Source: Pseudomonadales bacterium
Lineage (GTDB): Bacteria; Pseudomonadota; Gammaproteobacteria; Pseudomonadales; Azotimanducaceae
Assembly (NCBI GenBank): GCA_017642855.1
Contig: JAEPOO010000001.1
Location: 1,775,469 to 1,839,468 of the forward strand
Direction: 5' to 3'
DNA length: 64,000 bases
Part shown: piece by piece, positions 35,675-43,475 of the stretch
How the letters are laid out: each line of letters begins with the position of its first letter
Position numbering within the stretch: position 1 is the stretch's first letter
Position numbers and translations under genes: made by a program
The notes under the pieces: model-generated
Databases searched by the model: none
Seen by the model: the letters and a program-made list of their open reading frames with translations, nothing else
Told to the model about the DNA's origin: nothing

Positions 35675-36649
35675 ATGAACCTGCTTAGTTTCCTCATCTA
35701 TCTACCGCTGCAGATCGCGTTCATTCCGCTCACAATTGTCGGTGGCATCTGGGTCGCATATAAGCAACTCGTCGTCAGCAGCAGACAGGGCCTTTCACAC
35801 ACTGCGATCGAAATCATCAATGGTCGATGGACCATGCACATCTTCGGGTTGCGCGATGATCCTGCAACGGCAAAGCTGGCAGGCAAACTGAATAACACAT
35901 CGACTTTTGGGCTCTGGCTGGCGCTATTCCCGCTGTGGGTGAAGTACAGAATTTCCGGAAAGTATTTCTTATATCCAAAGCCTCCAGAACAAGGTAAAGA
36001 AGGAATCGTCGATCTGGTACCAGCCCGTACCATTTACATTGATCAGATGATCAACCGAATCGCCGAAACCGCTGAACAGTTTGTCGCGATGGGCGCTGGC
36101 TATGACACAAGAAGCTTCGACATGCTTTCAGGACGTGGCCTGCAATGTTTCGAACTGGATCAGCAAGTTGTTCAGGCACACAAGCGCCAATACCTGGAAC
36201 TCGCTGGCGTTGCTACTGAGGACGTTCGATTCCTAACCGTGGATTTCAGCAAAGAAAACAGTTTCGAAAAGCTTATTCAGTCAGGTTTTGATCCGACATC
36301 AAAGAGCCTCTTTCTCTGGGAAGGCGTCACCCTGTATCTCAGTGAGGAGGAGGTTCGTAATACACTGCGGGACTTTCGTGATCAGGCACCGGTAGGCAGC
36401 GTTTTGATCGCAGATATTTATGCGAATCGATTCCTCGCGGCGCTGACCAGGAGCGCAGGCGCCAGAAAGTCTCTGGAAGCTACCAATGAGATGTTAAATT
36501 TCGGGTTGGATTTTGAGGCGGGCGCGCGAGAAATGCTTCAAGACTTTATTGAGAGTGAATCACTCAAGCTCGGCGAAACCCGTTTTCTCGGCAGAGACAA
36601 TGAAAACGGCCCGTTCGCTGCCGTCTTTGAGGTCAGCGCTAGTAGCTGA
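35675..36649 (+). CDS. Class I methyltransferase of the Ppm1/LCM family
   Basis: The protein has 324 residues. The first 40 residues hold a hydrophobic helix (LIYLPLQIAFIPLTIVGGIWVAY), so it is probably membrane-anchored. The family signature is ARTIYIDQMI, followed by FVAMGAGYDTRSFDM (SAM motif I), FELDQQVVQAHKRQ, LTVDFSKE and FLWEGVTLYLSEEEV. Bacterial members methylate carboxylates or polyketide-like molecules. The substrate is unknown. Its ATG touches the stop of the NTF2-like gene, and its 3' end overlaps that of the DUF169 gene by 11 bases (convergent). Confidence 0.85.
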   Translation: MNLLSFLIYLPLQIAFIPLTIVGGIWVAYKQLVVSSRQGLSHTAIEIINGRWTMHIFGLRDDPATAKLAGKLNNTSTFGLWLALFPLWVKYRISGKYFLYPKPPEQGKEGIVDLVPARTIYIDQMINRIAETAEQFVAMGAGYDTRSFDMLSGRGLQCFELDQQVVQAHKRQYLELAGVATEDVRFLTVDFSKENSFEKLIQSGFDPTSKSLFLWEGVTLYLSEEEVRNTLRDFRDQAPVGSVLIADIYANRFLAALTRSAGARKSLEATNEMLNFGLDFEAGAREMLQDFIESESLKLGETRFLGRDNENGPFAAVFEVSASS

Positions 36650-37418
36650 CGCCCATTCCAGCACGCACATCATTGTTCACACCATAGGGTGGTATGGGAT
36701 AACGCAGCCCGTTTTTTGACAGGGCGTGCAGGCCTGCGATTGTTTTCGGCAAGAATGCAGGAGGAATCGCCATCAGGAGTTCATCGTCCTGCACACCGCC
36801 ATATCGGCGCTCAGCAAAACAGGGGATAGACAGACTTGGTTCTTTTGTCTTCAGTGCCCTGCCCCAGGAATCCGCACAGGCGGATTCACCAACACAACTG
36901 AATTCGAGTTTTTTATAACCGGTCCACTGCAAACCGTTAATGAACAGGATCATTTGTGCGGGCGTGGCGTAGATCAGACAGATATCCGGTGGGTCCAGTC
37001 GTCCGGACGCAAGAGGACTGACCGCCATGGCTTCATAGTGACCGTACTCAAGCACATCCATAGCAGCTTGGTGACGAGCTGCTTCTTCCTGGTCCGCATA
37101 CCAGACACCCGCCATGCGATCACCGGACAACCATTGTTCACTTCTCGGGTGAAGACCAATGACCGTGCCACACTGAGCGCCCACAAGATCTTCCATCGTG
37201 ATACCAACGGTCCACCCGTTACGCGAAGCCTGCCCTACAATCTGGTCCGTGGTATGGACATCTTTCGGGCGACGGATTCGGGGAACCTGTTCCATCTCCT
37301 CCCGGGTTCTAAACATCTTCATACCGATGGGCGTCGTGCGGATTCGAAGCAATGAGTTCAGCTCTGCAACGCAGGCTGCACCATTGAACTGTTGATCAGA
37401 TGTAATGACGTCGGACAT
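36639..37418 (-). CDS. DUF169 family protein
   Basis: The protein has 259 residues. DUF169 features include LLRIRTTPIGMKMF, CGTVIGLHP, PAQMILFINGLQWTGYKKLEFSC, GESACADSWGRAL and SIPCFAERRYGGVQDDELLMAIPP. Several conserved cysteines (in CGTV, SCVGESAC and IPCFAERR) might bind a cofactor or metal. The family has no proven role; some relatives occur near redox enzymes. It is transcribed towards the methyltransferase and away from rpoH. Confidence 0.85.
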   Translation of the reverse strand: MSDVITSDQQFNGAACVAELNSLLRIRTTPIGMKMFRTREEMEQVPRIRRPKDVHTTDQIVGQASRNGWTVGITMEDLVGAQCGTVIGLHPRSEQWLSGDRMAGVWYADQEEAARHQAAMDVLEYGHYEAMAVSPLASGRLDPPDICLIYATPAQMILFINGLQWTGYKKLEFSCVGESACADSWGRALKTKEPSLSIPCFAERRYGGVQDDELLMAIPPAFLPKTIAGLHALSKNGLRYPIPPYGVNNDVRAGMGVSY

Positions 37419-37460
37419 GGCGTTCCCCTGGGAAATGACTATTAGGGAGACATTACCAAC

Positions 37461-37488
37461 AAAAAAAAACCGGGACCATGGGTCCCGG
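37461..37488 (-). terminator. Intrinsic terminator of rpoH
   Basis: CCGGGACC (37470-37477) pairs perfectly with GGTCCCGG (37481-37488) around a 3-base loop. On the reverse strand it is followed by a run of nine Ts (37469-37461). It lies 43 bases past the rpoH stop. Confidence 0.92.
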
Positions 37489-37531
37489 CTGAGTACTAGA
37501 CATGCGTAAGATGTCTATGGAGGGGTAACTG

Positions 37532-38392
37532 TTAGGCAGCTGCGAGGTGTGGCTGCATCGTCGTGAACGCCTTGGCTTCAATCTGTCGAATACGCTCCAG
37601 GGATACGCCGTACTTTTCAGCGAGCACTTTCAAGCTGACTTTATCTTCTGTCAGCCAACGAGATTCGACGATATCCCTGGATCTCTCATCGAGAGAGGCC
37701 AACGCCTCGGCGAGGCCCTCTCCCTGTCGCTCTGCCATCTCCTGTTCCGCAACCACCACTGAGGGGTCTTCCTCTTCGCCGTGGCTCAGGTAACCCGAGG
37801 GGCTGTAAGATTGCTCGTCATCTTCGATCGTGACGGGTTCGAAGCTCTCGTCAACATTTGCCAACCGAGACTCCATTTCAACAACTTCTTCGGGCTTAAC
37901 ACCAAGATCGTTCGCAACCTGGTTCACTTCATCTGACGTAAACCAGCCGAGGCGCTCTTTCGCCTTACGAAGGTTGAAAAAGAGTTTCCGCTGCGCTTTG
38001 GTCGTGGCGACTTTCACGATCTTCCAGTTTTTCAGAATGTATTCGTGAATTTCAGCCTTAATCCAATGTACGGCAAAAGACACCAGTCTTACCCCGTGGG
38101 ACAAATCAAATTTTTTGACTGACTTCATCAGGCCAACGTTGCCCTGTTGAATCAGATCTTCAAGAGGCAAGCCATAACCGTTATAGCCCCTTGCAATATA
38201 GGCCACATATCGCAGATGAGACAGCACCAGCTGACGGGCAGCTTCCAGGTCTTCTTCCTGCTGAAATCTTTGGAACAGCGCGGTCTCTTCTTCTGCGCTG
38301 AGCACGGGAATCTGCTGAATAGAATCCAGGTAGCTCTGCATGGTACCGGTACTCAGTACGGGGAACGCGTTGCTTTGAGCCGTTGCGATCAT
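37532..38392 (-). CDS. rpoH: RNA polymerase heat-shock sigma factor RpoH (sigma-32)
   Basis: The protein has 286 residues, the normal size. Region 2.1-2.4 includes LVLSHLRYVAYIARGYNGYGLPLEDLIQQGNVGLMKSVKKFD and VRLVSFAVHWIKAEIHEYILKNW. The RpoH box QRKLFFNLRKAKERLGWF distinguishes it from RpoD and RpoS. Region 4.2 ends in VSLERIRQIEAKAFTTMQPHL. It directs transcription of heat-shock genes. A strong terminator follows. The upstream region carries an FNR-type box and a sigma-32-like promoter. In many gammaproteobacteria rpoH follows ftsEX, which is not the case here. Confidence 0.96.
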   Translation of the reverse strand: MIATAQSNAFPVLSTGTMQSYLDSIQQIPVLSAEEETALFQRFQQEEDLEAARQLVLSHLRYVAYIARGYNGYGLPLEDLIQQGNVGLMKSVKKFDLSHGVRLVSFAVHWIKAEIHEYILKNWKIVKVATTKAQRKLFFNLRKAKERLGWFTSDEVNQVANDLGVKPEEVVEMESRLANVDESFEPVTIEDDEQSYSPSGYLSHGEEEDPSVVVAEQEMAERQGEGLAEALASLDERSRDIVESRWLTEDKVSLKVLAEKYGVSLERIRQIEAKAFTTMQPHLAAA

Positions 38393-38463
38393 CTTCAGAA
38401 TTTCTCCAATTTCTTTTTAAGTGACAGATACTTAGGGGCCAATTCCCCCTAATAGTTCAATAA

Positions 38464-38489
38464 TTGAGGGCGTTTTTTCCGTTTTCAAG
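38464..38489 (-). promoter_or_regulatory. Possible sigma-32-like promoter of rpoH
   Basis: On the reverse strand CTTGAAA (38489-38483) matches the sigma-32 -35 element. A -10-like CCCTCAA (38470-38464) follows after a 12-base spacer, close to but not equal to the CCCCATNT consensus. The start would lie near 38457, about 65 bases before the coding sequence. Confidence 0.35.
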
Positions 38490-38497
38490 GGCCCATG

Positions 38498-38511
38498 TTG
38501 ATCCCGATCAA
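38498..38511. promoter_or_regulatory. FNR/Anr-type binding site between rpoH and the Rieske gene
   Basis: TTGATCCCGATCAA matches the FNR/Anr consensus TTGAT-N4-ATCAA perfectly. It is part of a longer inverted repeat, GTTGATC-CC-GATCAAC (38497-38512). For the forward gene (ATG 38616) the centre lies about 45-51 bases before a start predicted from the -10-like TACGAT or TACTAT at 38538-38549. For rpoH it lies just upstream of the -35-like element. Confidence 0.65.
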
Positions 38512-38615
38512 CTTTTATCTCACATCGAGCTTTTCCCTACGATTACTATGACCGCCAAAGCCCGAAAAAGTTACTTGCCTGTCTCGAATAGCACTTATGC
38601 GGTTACAATGAAAAT

Positions 38616-39434
38616 ATGCCTGCTAAACAGCCAAACGCCCGCAAATTCAACCCTAACGGCCTGAACCTGTGTGAAGTCGCCACTTATGATCGCCTGATTT
38701 TCGCGCCACTGGAGCGAGTCTGGGAGAACGTGCTGGATTGGGAACATCTACCCCATCTGCATGAAACTTCCTTTGATTATGTCGAGCTGGATGACGGCGG
38801 CGACTGGGGCTGGCGAACCTGGTCGAATGCTGAACACACGGGACATGTGGAACTTACGCTGGCTAGCGATGACGCCTACGTCGCACGGAGTTACCTGGGT
38901 GAGCACCAGATTTCTGAAATCTGGACGACCCTCACCAAAGAGGATGACTCCACCCGCGTACACGTCAGCTTTCATTTACCCGATATTGCAGCAGATAACG
39001 TCGAAAAGATGGGTGACCTGATGCTTGGGCTGTACATCACCTTATGGGATGAAGACGAGGCCATGATGCGCGAACGACATGATCGCCTGACGGAATCACG
39101 AAGTCTTCAAACGCAGTGCAATCTTGGCAACGAGATCGACATCCGCAAGCAGTTGGAACAGGGGGAAGAGATTCGGTTTCAACTGAAACGACGAGAGTTT
39201 CAGCTGCGGCTTGATAACGACAATATCGTCGCGCATGCCACCATCTGCCCGCATCTGATGGGTCCACTCAACAAAAGCAGCCTGAATGAAAGACGCTTGC
39301 GCTGCCCATGGCATGGTTATGAGTTCAACATCGATTCCGGCGAATGTGTGTTTCCTGAATCCGCCAACTGCCGACTACCGATATCGCCAAAGCTTGATAT
39401 CTCAAATGGAAATCTGATCGCGAGCTCAAACTGA
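38616..39434 (+). CDS. SRPBCC domain followed by Rieske [2Fe-2S] domain
   Basis: The protein has 272 residues. Residues 20-165 look like a START/SRPBCC ligand-binding domain (YDRLIFAPLERVWENVLDWEHLPHLHE, TRVHVSFHLPDIAADNV). The WDEDEAMMRERHDRL segment resembles the end of the catalytic domain of Rieske oxygenases. Residues 185-270 form a Rieske domain with ligands Cys211, His213 (CPHLMG), Cys230 and His233 (CPWHGYEF). In Rieske oxygenases the order is the reverse. It is probably a soluble redox protein or an unusual oxygenase. It is divergent from rpoH across a shared FNR-type site. Confidence 0.8.
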   Translation: MPAKQPNARKFNPNGLNLCEVATYDRLIFAPLERVWENVLDWEHLPHLHETSFDYVELDDGGDWGWRTWSNAEHTGHVELTLASDDAYVARSYLGEHQISEIWTTLTKEDDSTRVHVSFHLPDIAADNVEKMGDLMLGLYITLWDEDEAMMRERHDRLTESRSLQTQCNLGNEIDIRKQLEQGEEIRFQLKRREFQLRLDNDNIVAHATICPHLMGPLNKSSLNERRLRCPWHGYEFNIDSGECVFPESANCRLPISPKLDISNGNLIASSN

Positions 39435-39597
39435 GTCTTTGCCAAAGCTCTCAGATCTACCCAACGACGACGAGTCCCTGAAAACCAGGATCGTGGGAGA
39501 AAGGCTCGGCATGGAAAGCGCCTCTGAGAACGCAATCACACGAATCCTTATCAGTGAGAAGTAAGGCATCAGTCAATAAGTAAGGTAAAGTTAGACC

Positions 39598-41082
39598 ATG
39601 AAGTCCGACCTGCATGATCTTCAGTTGTTGCTAGATTCGAAGGTACCCATCCTTGTGATCGCGTCTTACGAGGAGCCACGGGTTCTGGAAATGCTGACCG
39701 ACCTTGCGGTGACTCGAACCTTGCCCCTGTTCGTCTGGTCAATCACTGACGGGTTGAATCGCCTTGGTTTCGGAGAGAAACCTGAGGAAGGCGACAAGCT
39801 GGATGATTGTGGTGTTCTGGAGGCAATCAAGGCCGACTCCACACCCAGCCTGTATGTGCTCTGTGATTTTCATCCTTACCTGAAAGGCGAACCCCGGAAC
39901 ATCCGTTTGCTGCGAGAAATCGCCATGCACCACAACCAACTCGGCCACACCGTGGTGCTGCTCAGTCACCAGATAGAACTGCCGAACGAGGTTAAGCGAT
40001 ACAGCGCCCGCTTCGAACTTTCCATGCCGACGGAAGAGCAACTGATGCATCTGGTACGCGAAGAGGCCTCTGCCTGGTCTACATCGCAAGGAGGCGTTCC
40101 GGTACGCAGCTCCAGTGACACCTTCAAAAAGCTGGTTCAGAACCTGAAGGGCGTTTCCATCGAGGATGCCCGACAGCTGGTTCGCGCTGCCATCTATGAC
40201 GACGGCGTCATCGATGACTCTGACATCCCGGAAATGAACAAGGCCAAGTTCGCGCTGATGGATATGGAAGGCGTGCTGTCATTTCAATACGACACCGCTG
40301 AATTTGGCGAAGTCGGCGGCCTGGTCAAACTGAAAGAATGGCTGGAACGTCGTCAAGACAGTTTTCTCGAAAGCGATACCGCAATGGACGCGCCAAAAGG
40401 CATCATGTTGCTCGGCGTTCAGGGTGGCGGGAAAAGTCTCGCCGCAAAGGCAGTGGCCGGTATGTGGTCTCTGCCCCTGCTTCGCCTCGACTTCGGGGCC
40501 CTCTACAACAAGTATCACGGTGAGACTGAGCGCAATCTCAGGGAAGCATTGAAACTGGCAGACATGATGTCACCCTGCGTGCTCTGGCTGGATGAAATCG
40601 AAAAGGGCATCTCCACTTCACAGAGTGATTCCGGCATCTCTGCACGGGTGCTGGGTACTCTATTGACCTGGATGTCCGAGAGACGGAGCAAAGCATTTAT
40701 CGTCGCGACCTCCAACGACATTTCCCAGTTGCCACCTGAACTGGTAAGGAAAGGTCGACTCGATGAAATCTTCTTTGTTGATCTGCCGAAGCATGGTATT
40801 CGAAAAGACATTTTCAGAATCCACCTGGAAAAGCGCAGTCAAGACCCCATGCACTTCGACCTGACGACACTGGCCAATATCAGCGACGGGTTTTCCGGTG
40901 CAGAAATTGAACAGGTCATCGTGAGCGCGCTTTACTCCGTTGCTGCCAGTGATGCCGAACTGAGCATGTCCGCACTGCAGGAAGCTATTCAAGGCACAAA
41001 CCCCTTGTCAGTTGTCATGGAAGAGAAAATTCATCAACTGCGTGACTGGGCAACTGAACGCTGCGTGTTTGCCGATGAATGA
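39598..41082 (+). CDS. Ycf46-like AAA+ ATPase
   Basis: The protein has 494 residues. The first 230 form a degenerate P-loop-like N-domain (LLDSKVPILVIASYEEPRVLEML). The AAA+ module has Walker A GVQGGGKS (273-280), Walker B CVLWLDEIEK (327-336), sensor-1 IVATSN and arginine finger RKGRLDEIFF. This matches the Ycf46 group of cyanobacteria, plastids and proteobacteria, whose members are linked to carbon-dioxide or photosynthesis regulation in cyanobacteria but are unexplained elsewhere. Its stop overlaps the MTH1-like Nudix gene by 8 bases, implying translational coupling. Confidence 0.9.
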   Translation: MKSDLHDLQLLLDSKVPILVIASYEEPRVLEMLTDLAVTRTLPLFVWSITDGLNRLGFGEKPEEGDKLDDCGVLEAIKADSTPSLYVLCDFHPYLKGEPRNIRLLREIAMHHNQLGHTVVLLSHQIELPNEVKRYSARFELSMPTEEQLMHLVREEASAWSTSQGGVPVRSSSDTFKKLVQNLKGVSIEDARQLVRAAIYDDGVIDDSDIPEMNKAKFALMDMEGVLSFQYDTAEFGEVGGLVKLKEWLERRQDSFLESDTAMDAPKGIMLLGVQGGGKSLAAKAVAGMWSLPLLRLDFGALYNKYHGETERNLREALKLADMMSPCVLWLDEIEKGISTSQSDSGISARVLGTLLTWMSERRSKAFIVATSNDISQLPPELVRKGRLDEIFFVDLPKHGIRKDIFRIHLEKRSQDPMHFDLTTLANISDGFSGAEIEQVIVSALYSVAASDAELSMSALQEAIQGTNPLSVVMEEKIHQLRDWATERCVFADE

Positions 41083-41578
41083 AATTACCCTGCCCCCAGT
41101 TTCTGAAATCGACTGGAGCACCTGGGTTCCGGAACAGGTCGCGACACTGATGTTCATTCTGAGGAACGATGAGGTCCTGCTGATTCGGAAAAAGCGGGGT
41201 CTCGGTGCTGGAAAGATCAACGGTCCCGGTGGAAGAATTGAAGGTGATGAAACGCCGGAGGAATGCGCGATTCGTGAGACCAATGAAGAACTGCTCATCA
41301 ACCCGATCAACACCCGGTTTGGCGGCGAACTCTTCTTCCATGCCGAAGACATGCCTCGGATACATGTCCACATCTATGTCGCCACGGATTTTGAAGGTAC
41401 GCCCAGCGAAACTGATGAGGCGATACCCATCTGGTTCAAGCTGGATCAGCTCCCATTTGATGAAATGTGGGATGACGATCGGATTTGGTTGGGCCATGTG
41501 CTGCAAGGCGGTACTGTTGAAGGTTACTTCACCTTTATTGAAGAGCGCCTGATCGATCAGCAGGTTATTTTTAACTAG
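41075..41578 (+). CDS. MTH1/MutT-like Nudix hydrolase (8-oxo-dGTP diphosphatase type)
   Basis: The protein has 167 residues from ATG 41075. An upstream ATG at 41012 lies inside the ATPase gene and adds unrelated residues. The Nudix box is complete: GGRIEGDETPEECAIRETNEEL. Surrounding residues match human MTH1-type enzymes: LIRKKRGLGAGKINGPGG, and FDEMWDDDRIWLGHVLQGG for base recognition. It should hydrolyse oxidised purine nucleotides and so protect DNA. The 8-base overlap with the AAA+ gene indicates coupled expression. Confidence 0.9.
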   Translation: MNEITLPPVSEIDWSTWVPEQVATLMFILRNDEVLLIRKKRGLGAGKINGPGGRIEGDETPEECAIRETNEELLINPINTRFGGELFFHAEDMPRIHVHIYVATDFEGTPSETDEAIPIWFKLDQLPFDEMWDDDRIWLGHVLQGGTVEGYFTFIEERLIDQQVIFN

Positions 41579-41684
41579 AGCCAGTCCCTCGCGCGTAGAA
41601 AATACGGTGCATTGCAACGTTGAATCCGAGAGAGCTTTCATGTTTCATTGAGCGTTCTTAGTCATATCAATCCAGACAGTAGAT

Positions 41685-42134
41685 ATGTATGAAATTCCCA
41701 AGATCAGCGTCCTCGTTGAGGTGCTGCTGGTTGATAACGAGACCATCAGTGGCAACATGTTTGTCACCGAAGATCTCGTTTCCGCTGCAGGTAATCCGCA
41801 GGTCGAGGAGTTTCTAAACGAAGATGATGATCGTTTCTTTCCATTCGAATCCACTGCGGGCGCTTATCGCCTGATCAACAAGCAACAGGTGGTTTACCTT
41901 CGAACAGAGCAGACTGACGAAGAAATTAAGGAACAGACACCGATCAAACCGCGCAACCTGGTGGCACACTTCACCAACGATCGAACCATCTATGGACTGG
42001 TTTATCCGACCCTACAGGAAGAATCGCGTGTCTCCGACATCATCAATGAGGATGTCGACTTTATTGCGATCTACCAGAACAGTCAGAAAGTCATCGTTAA
42101 CCGGAACCACATCATTTACGTCAACGCGAACTGA
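41685..42134 (+). CDS. Small cytoplasmic protein with internal duplication
   Basis: The protein has 149 residues, no signal peptide and no membrane segment. Two halves of about 70 residues share a pattern: a beta strand, D-N/R-x-T-I-x-G, a variable loop with N-E-D, and then FFPF/FIAI strands leading to a QxVxYL or NHIIYV end. This suggests two copies of a small barrel. I do not recognise a named function. The gloB gene follows 20 bases later on the same strand. Confidence 0.65.
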   Translation: MYEIPKISVLVEVLLVDNETISGNMFVTEDLVSAAGNPQVEEFLNEDDDRFFPFESTAGAYRLINKQQVVYLRTEQTDEEIKEQTPIKPRNLVAHFTNDRTIYGLVYPTLQEESRVSDIINEDVDFIAIYQNSQKVIVNRNHIIYVNAN

Positions 42135-42154
42135 TATAAATCTGGAGATCTGCC

Positions 42155-42922
42155 ATGCCACTCGAAGTTCACCAGTTTCCCTGTCTTTCAGACAATTACG
42201 GATACCTGATTCACGACCCCGAAGCCGGCGTTACCGCCACGATCGATACGCCTGAGGTCGATCCGATCAATGCGGCGCTGAAGGAAAAAGGCTGGCAGCT
42301 GACTCACATCCTTAACACCCATCATCACTTTGATCATGCCGGCGGCAATCTTGAGCTGAAACAACAATGGGATTGCACCATCGTTGGCTCAAGAGACGAT
42401 GCCGATCGCATTCCAGGCATCGACATCAAAGTTGGAGATGGCGATACCTATACGTTCGGTAATTTCAAAGCCGAGGTGTTTGACGTCTCCGGCCACACCA
42501 TCGGCCACATTGCCTTCTATTTCCCTGACGCCGAAAAACTGTTTTGTGGTGACGCACTCTTTGCACTTGGCTGCGGAAGACTTTTCGAGGGCAGTCCCGC
42601 GCAGATGTGGGACAGTCTACAGAAACTCATTGAGCTGCCCGATTGCACCGGCGTTTACTGCGCCCATGAATATACCCAGGCCAATGCAGCTTTCGCACTA
42701 TCTGTTGAACCGCAGAACGCCGCGCTGCAGCTACGCTCAAAAGACATCGATTCGCTTCGATCAGAAGGAAAACCAACCGTGCCTTCCACGATCGGCCTTG
42801 AGAAAGAAACCAACCCTTTCCTGCGCCCCATGAGTGCTGATCTTCAGGCCACCTTAAATATGCAGGGCGCAGAGTTGGTCGACGTCTTTGCGGAAACCAG
42901 ACGCCGAAAGGACCGCTTCTAG
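42155..42922 (+). CDS. gloB: Hydroxyacylglutathione hydrolase (glyoxalase II)
   Basis: The protein has 255 residues. The metallo-beta-lactamase metal motif is THHHFDHAGG (His56, His58, Asp60, His61), followed by the distal ligands in DVSGHTIGHI, FCGDALFALGCGR and YCAHEYTQAN. The C-terminal helical domain ends with ETNPFLR and RRRKDRF, which bind glutathione. It hydrolyses S-lactoylglutathione to lactate and glutathione in methylglyoxal detoxification. Glyoxalase I is not nearby. Confidence 0.95.
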   Translation: MPLEVHQFPCLSDNYGYLIHDPEAGVTATIDTPEVDPINAALKEKGWQLTHILNTHHHFDHAGGNLELKQQWDCTIVGSRDDADRIPGIDIKVGDGDTYTFGNFKAEVFDVSGHTIGHIAFYFPDAEKLFCGDALFALGCGRLFEGSPAQMWDSLQKLIELPDCTGVYCAHEYTQANAAFALSVEPQNAALQLRSKDIDSLRSEGKPTVPSTIGLEKETNPFLRPMSADLQATLNMQGAELVDVFAETRRRKDRF

Positions 42923-42938
42923 CCCTTCCTGAACCCCA

Positions 42939-43466
42939 TCAGGTCGGGCAGAACTTCGGCTCGAGATCGAGCGCTGCCAGCAGTCTGCCAAAACCAATGA
43001 ACTGCCCGATCATCATACCGAGCTCGACAATCTGTGGATCGTCAAAGTGTTCACGCAGGCAATCAAAAAAAGCGTCGTCCATGCTGTGATGGTCGAGGGC
43101 CATTCTGTCAGCGTACTCAAGCGCCATTCGCTCCCTGTCAGAGAAATCGTTCTCGGCGTCATCCAGCTGAGCGATTTTCTCTTCTGTCAGTCCGTGTTCT
43201 GCACCCTGCAGAAGCCTGGCATTGAGTCATGTAAAACAGTCGTTGTGACGCGCTATCTTCAGGCGTACCAATTCAATGAGTTCGGCTTCAACGGTCGTGC
43301 CCTCACGGGCAGGACCGTAAAACTGGAAGTAGCTATCGAACATGTCCTGTCTGTGCGCAAAACCTCGGAGGTTTGAGGTGTCCGCACCCTGTGCGTCCAT
43401 CTTCTCCGCGAGCTCACGGACATGAGGTTCGAGTTCATCATTTTCTTTCAGTCGAATACGCGCCAT
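42939..43466 (-). CDS. AhpD-like / carboxymuconolactone-decarboxylase-family selenoprotein, Sec at TGA 43229-43227
   Basis: Two reverse frames (43466-43230 and 43226-42939) share one phase and are separated by a single TGA. Read through, they give a 175-residue protein. The sequence ELVRLKIARHNDC-FT-U-LNARLLQG aligns with the C-x-x-C redox motif of AhpD/CMD proteins, so Cys77 and Sec80 form a C-x-x-U pair. Both flanks fit the family (ELIELVRLKIA before; ERMALEYADRMA and the IVELGMMIGQFIGFGRLLAAL helix after). AhpD-type proteins are thiol-dependent peroxide reductants. The ATG has GAGG 8 bases upstream and follows the dienelactone hydrolase by 9 bases. A SECIS-like hairpin begins 13 bases after the TGA. 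Confidence 0.9.
43197..43213 (-). promoter_or_regulatory. Bacterial SECIS-like hairpin after the Sec codon of the AhpD-like gene
   Basis: On the reverse strand TTCTGC (43213-43208) pairs with GCAGAA (43202-43197) in a perfect 6-base-pair stem. The loop AGGGT (43207-43203) has G at its second position. The loop starts 19 bases after the TGA. This closely resembles the E. coli fdhF element in loop start, spacing and stem length. Confidence 0.84.
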
Positions 43467-43475
43467 GACTTATCC

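Noticed and set aside
43227..43229. Reading the TGA in the AhpD-like gene as a gene boundary between two small genes
   Set aside because: The TGA falls in the CxxC motif, the two halves are one domain in one frame, and the second half has no own ribosome site.
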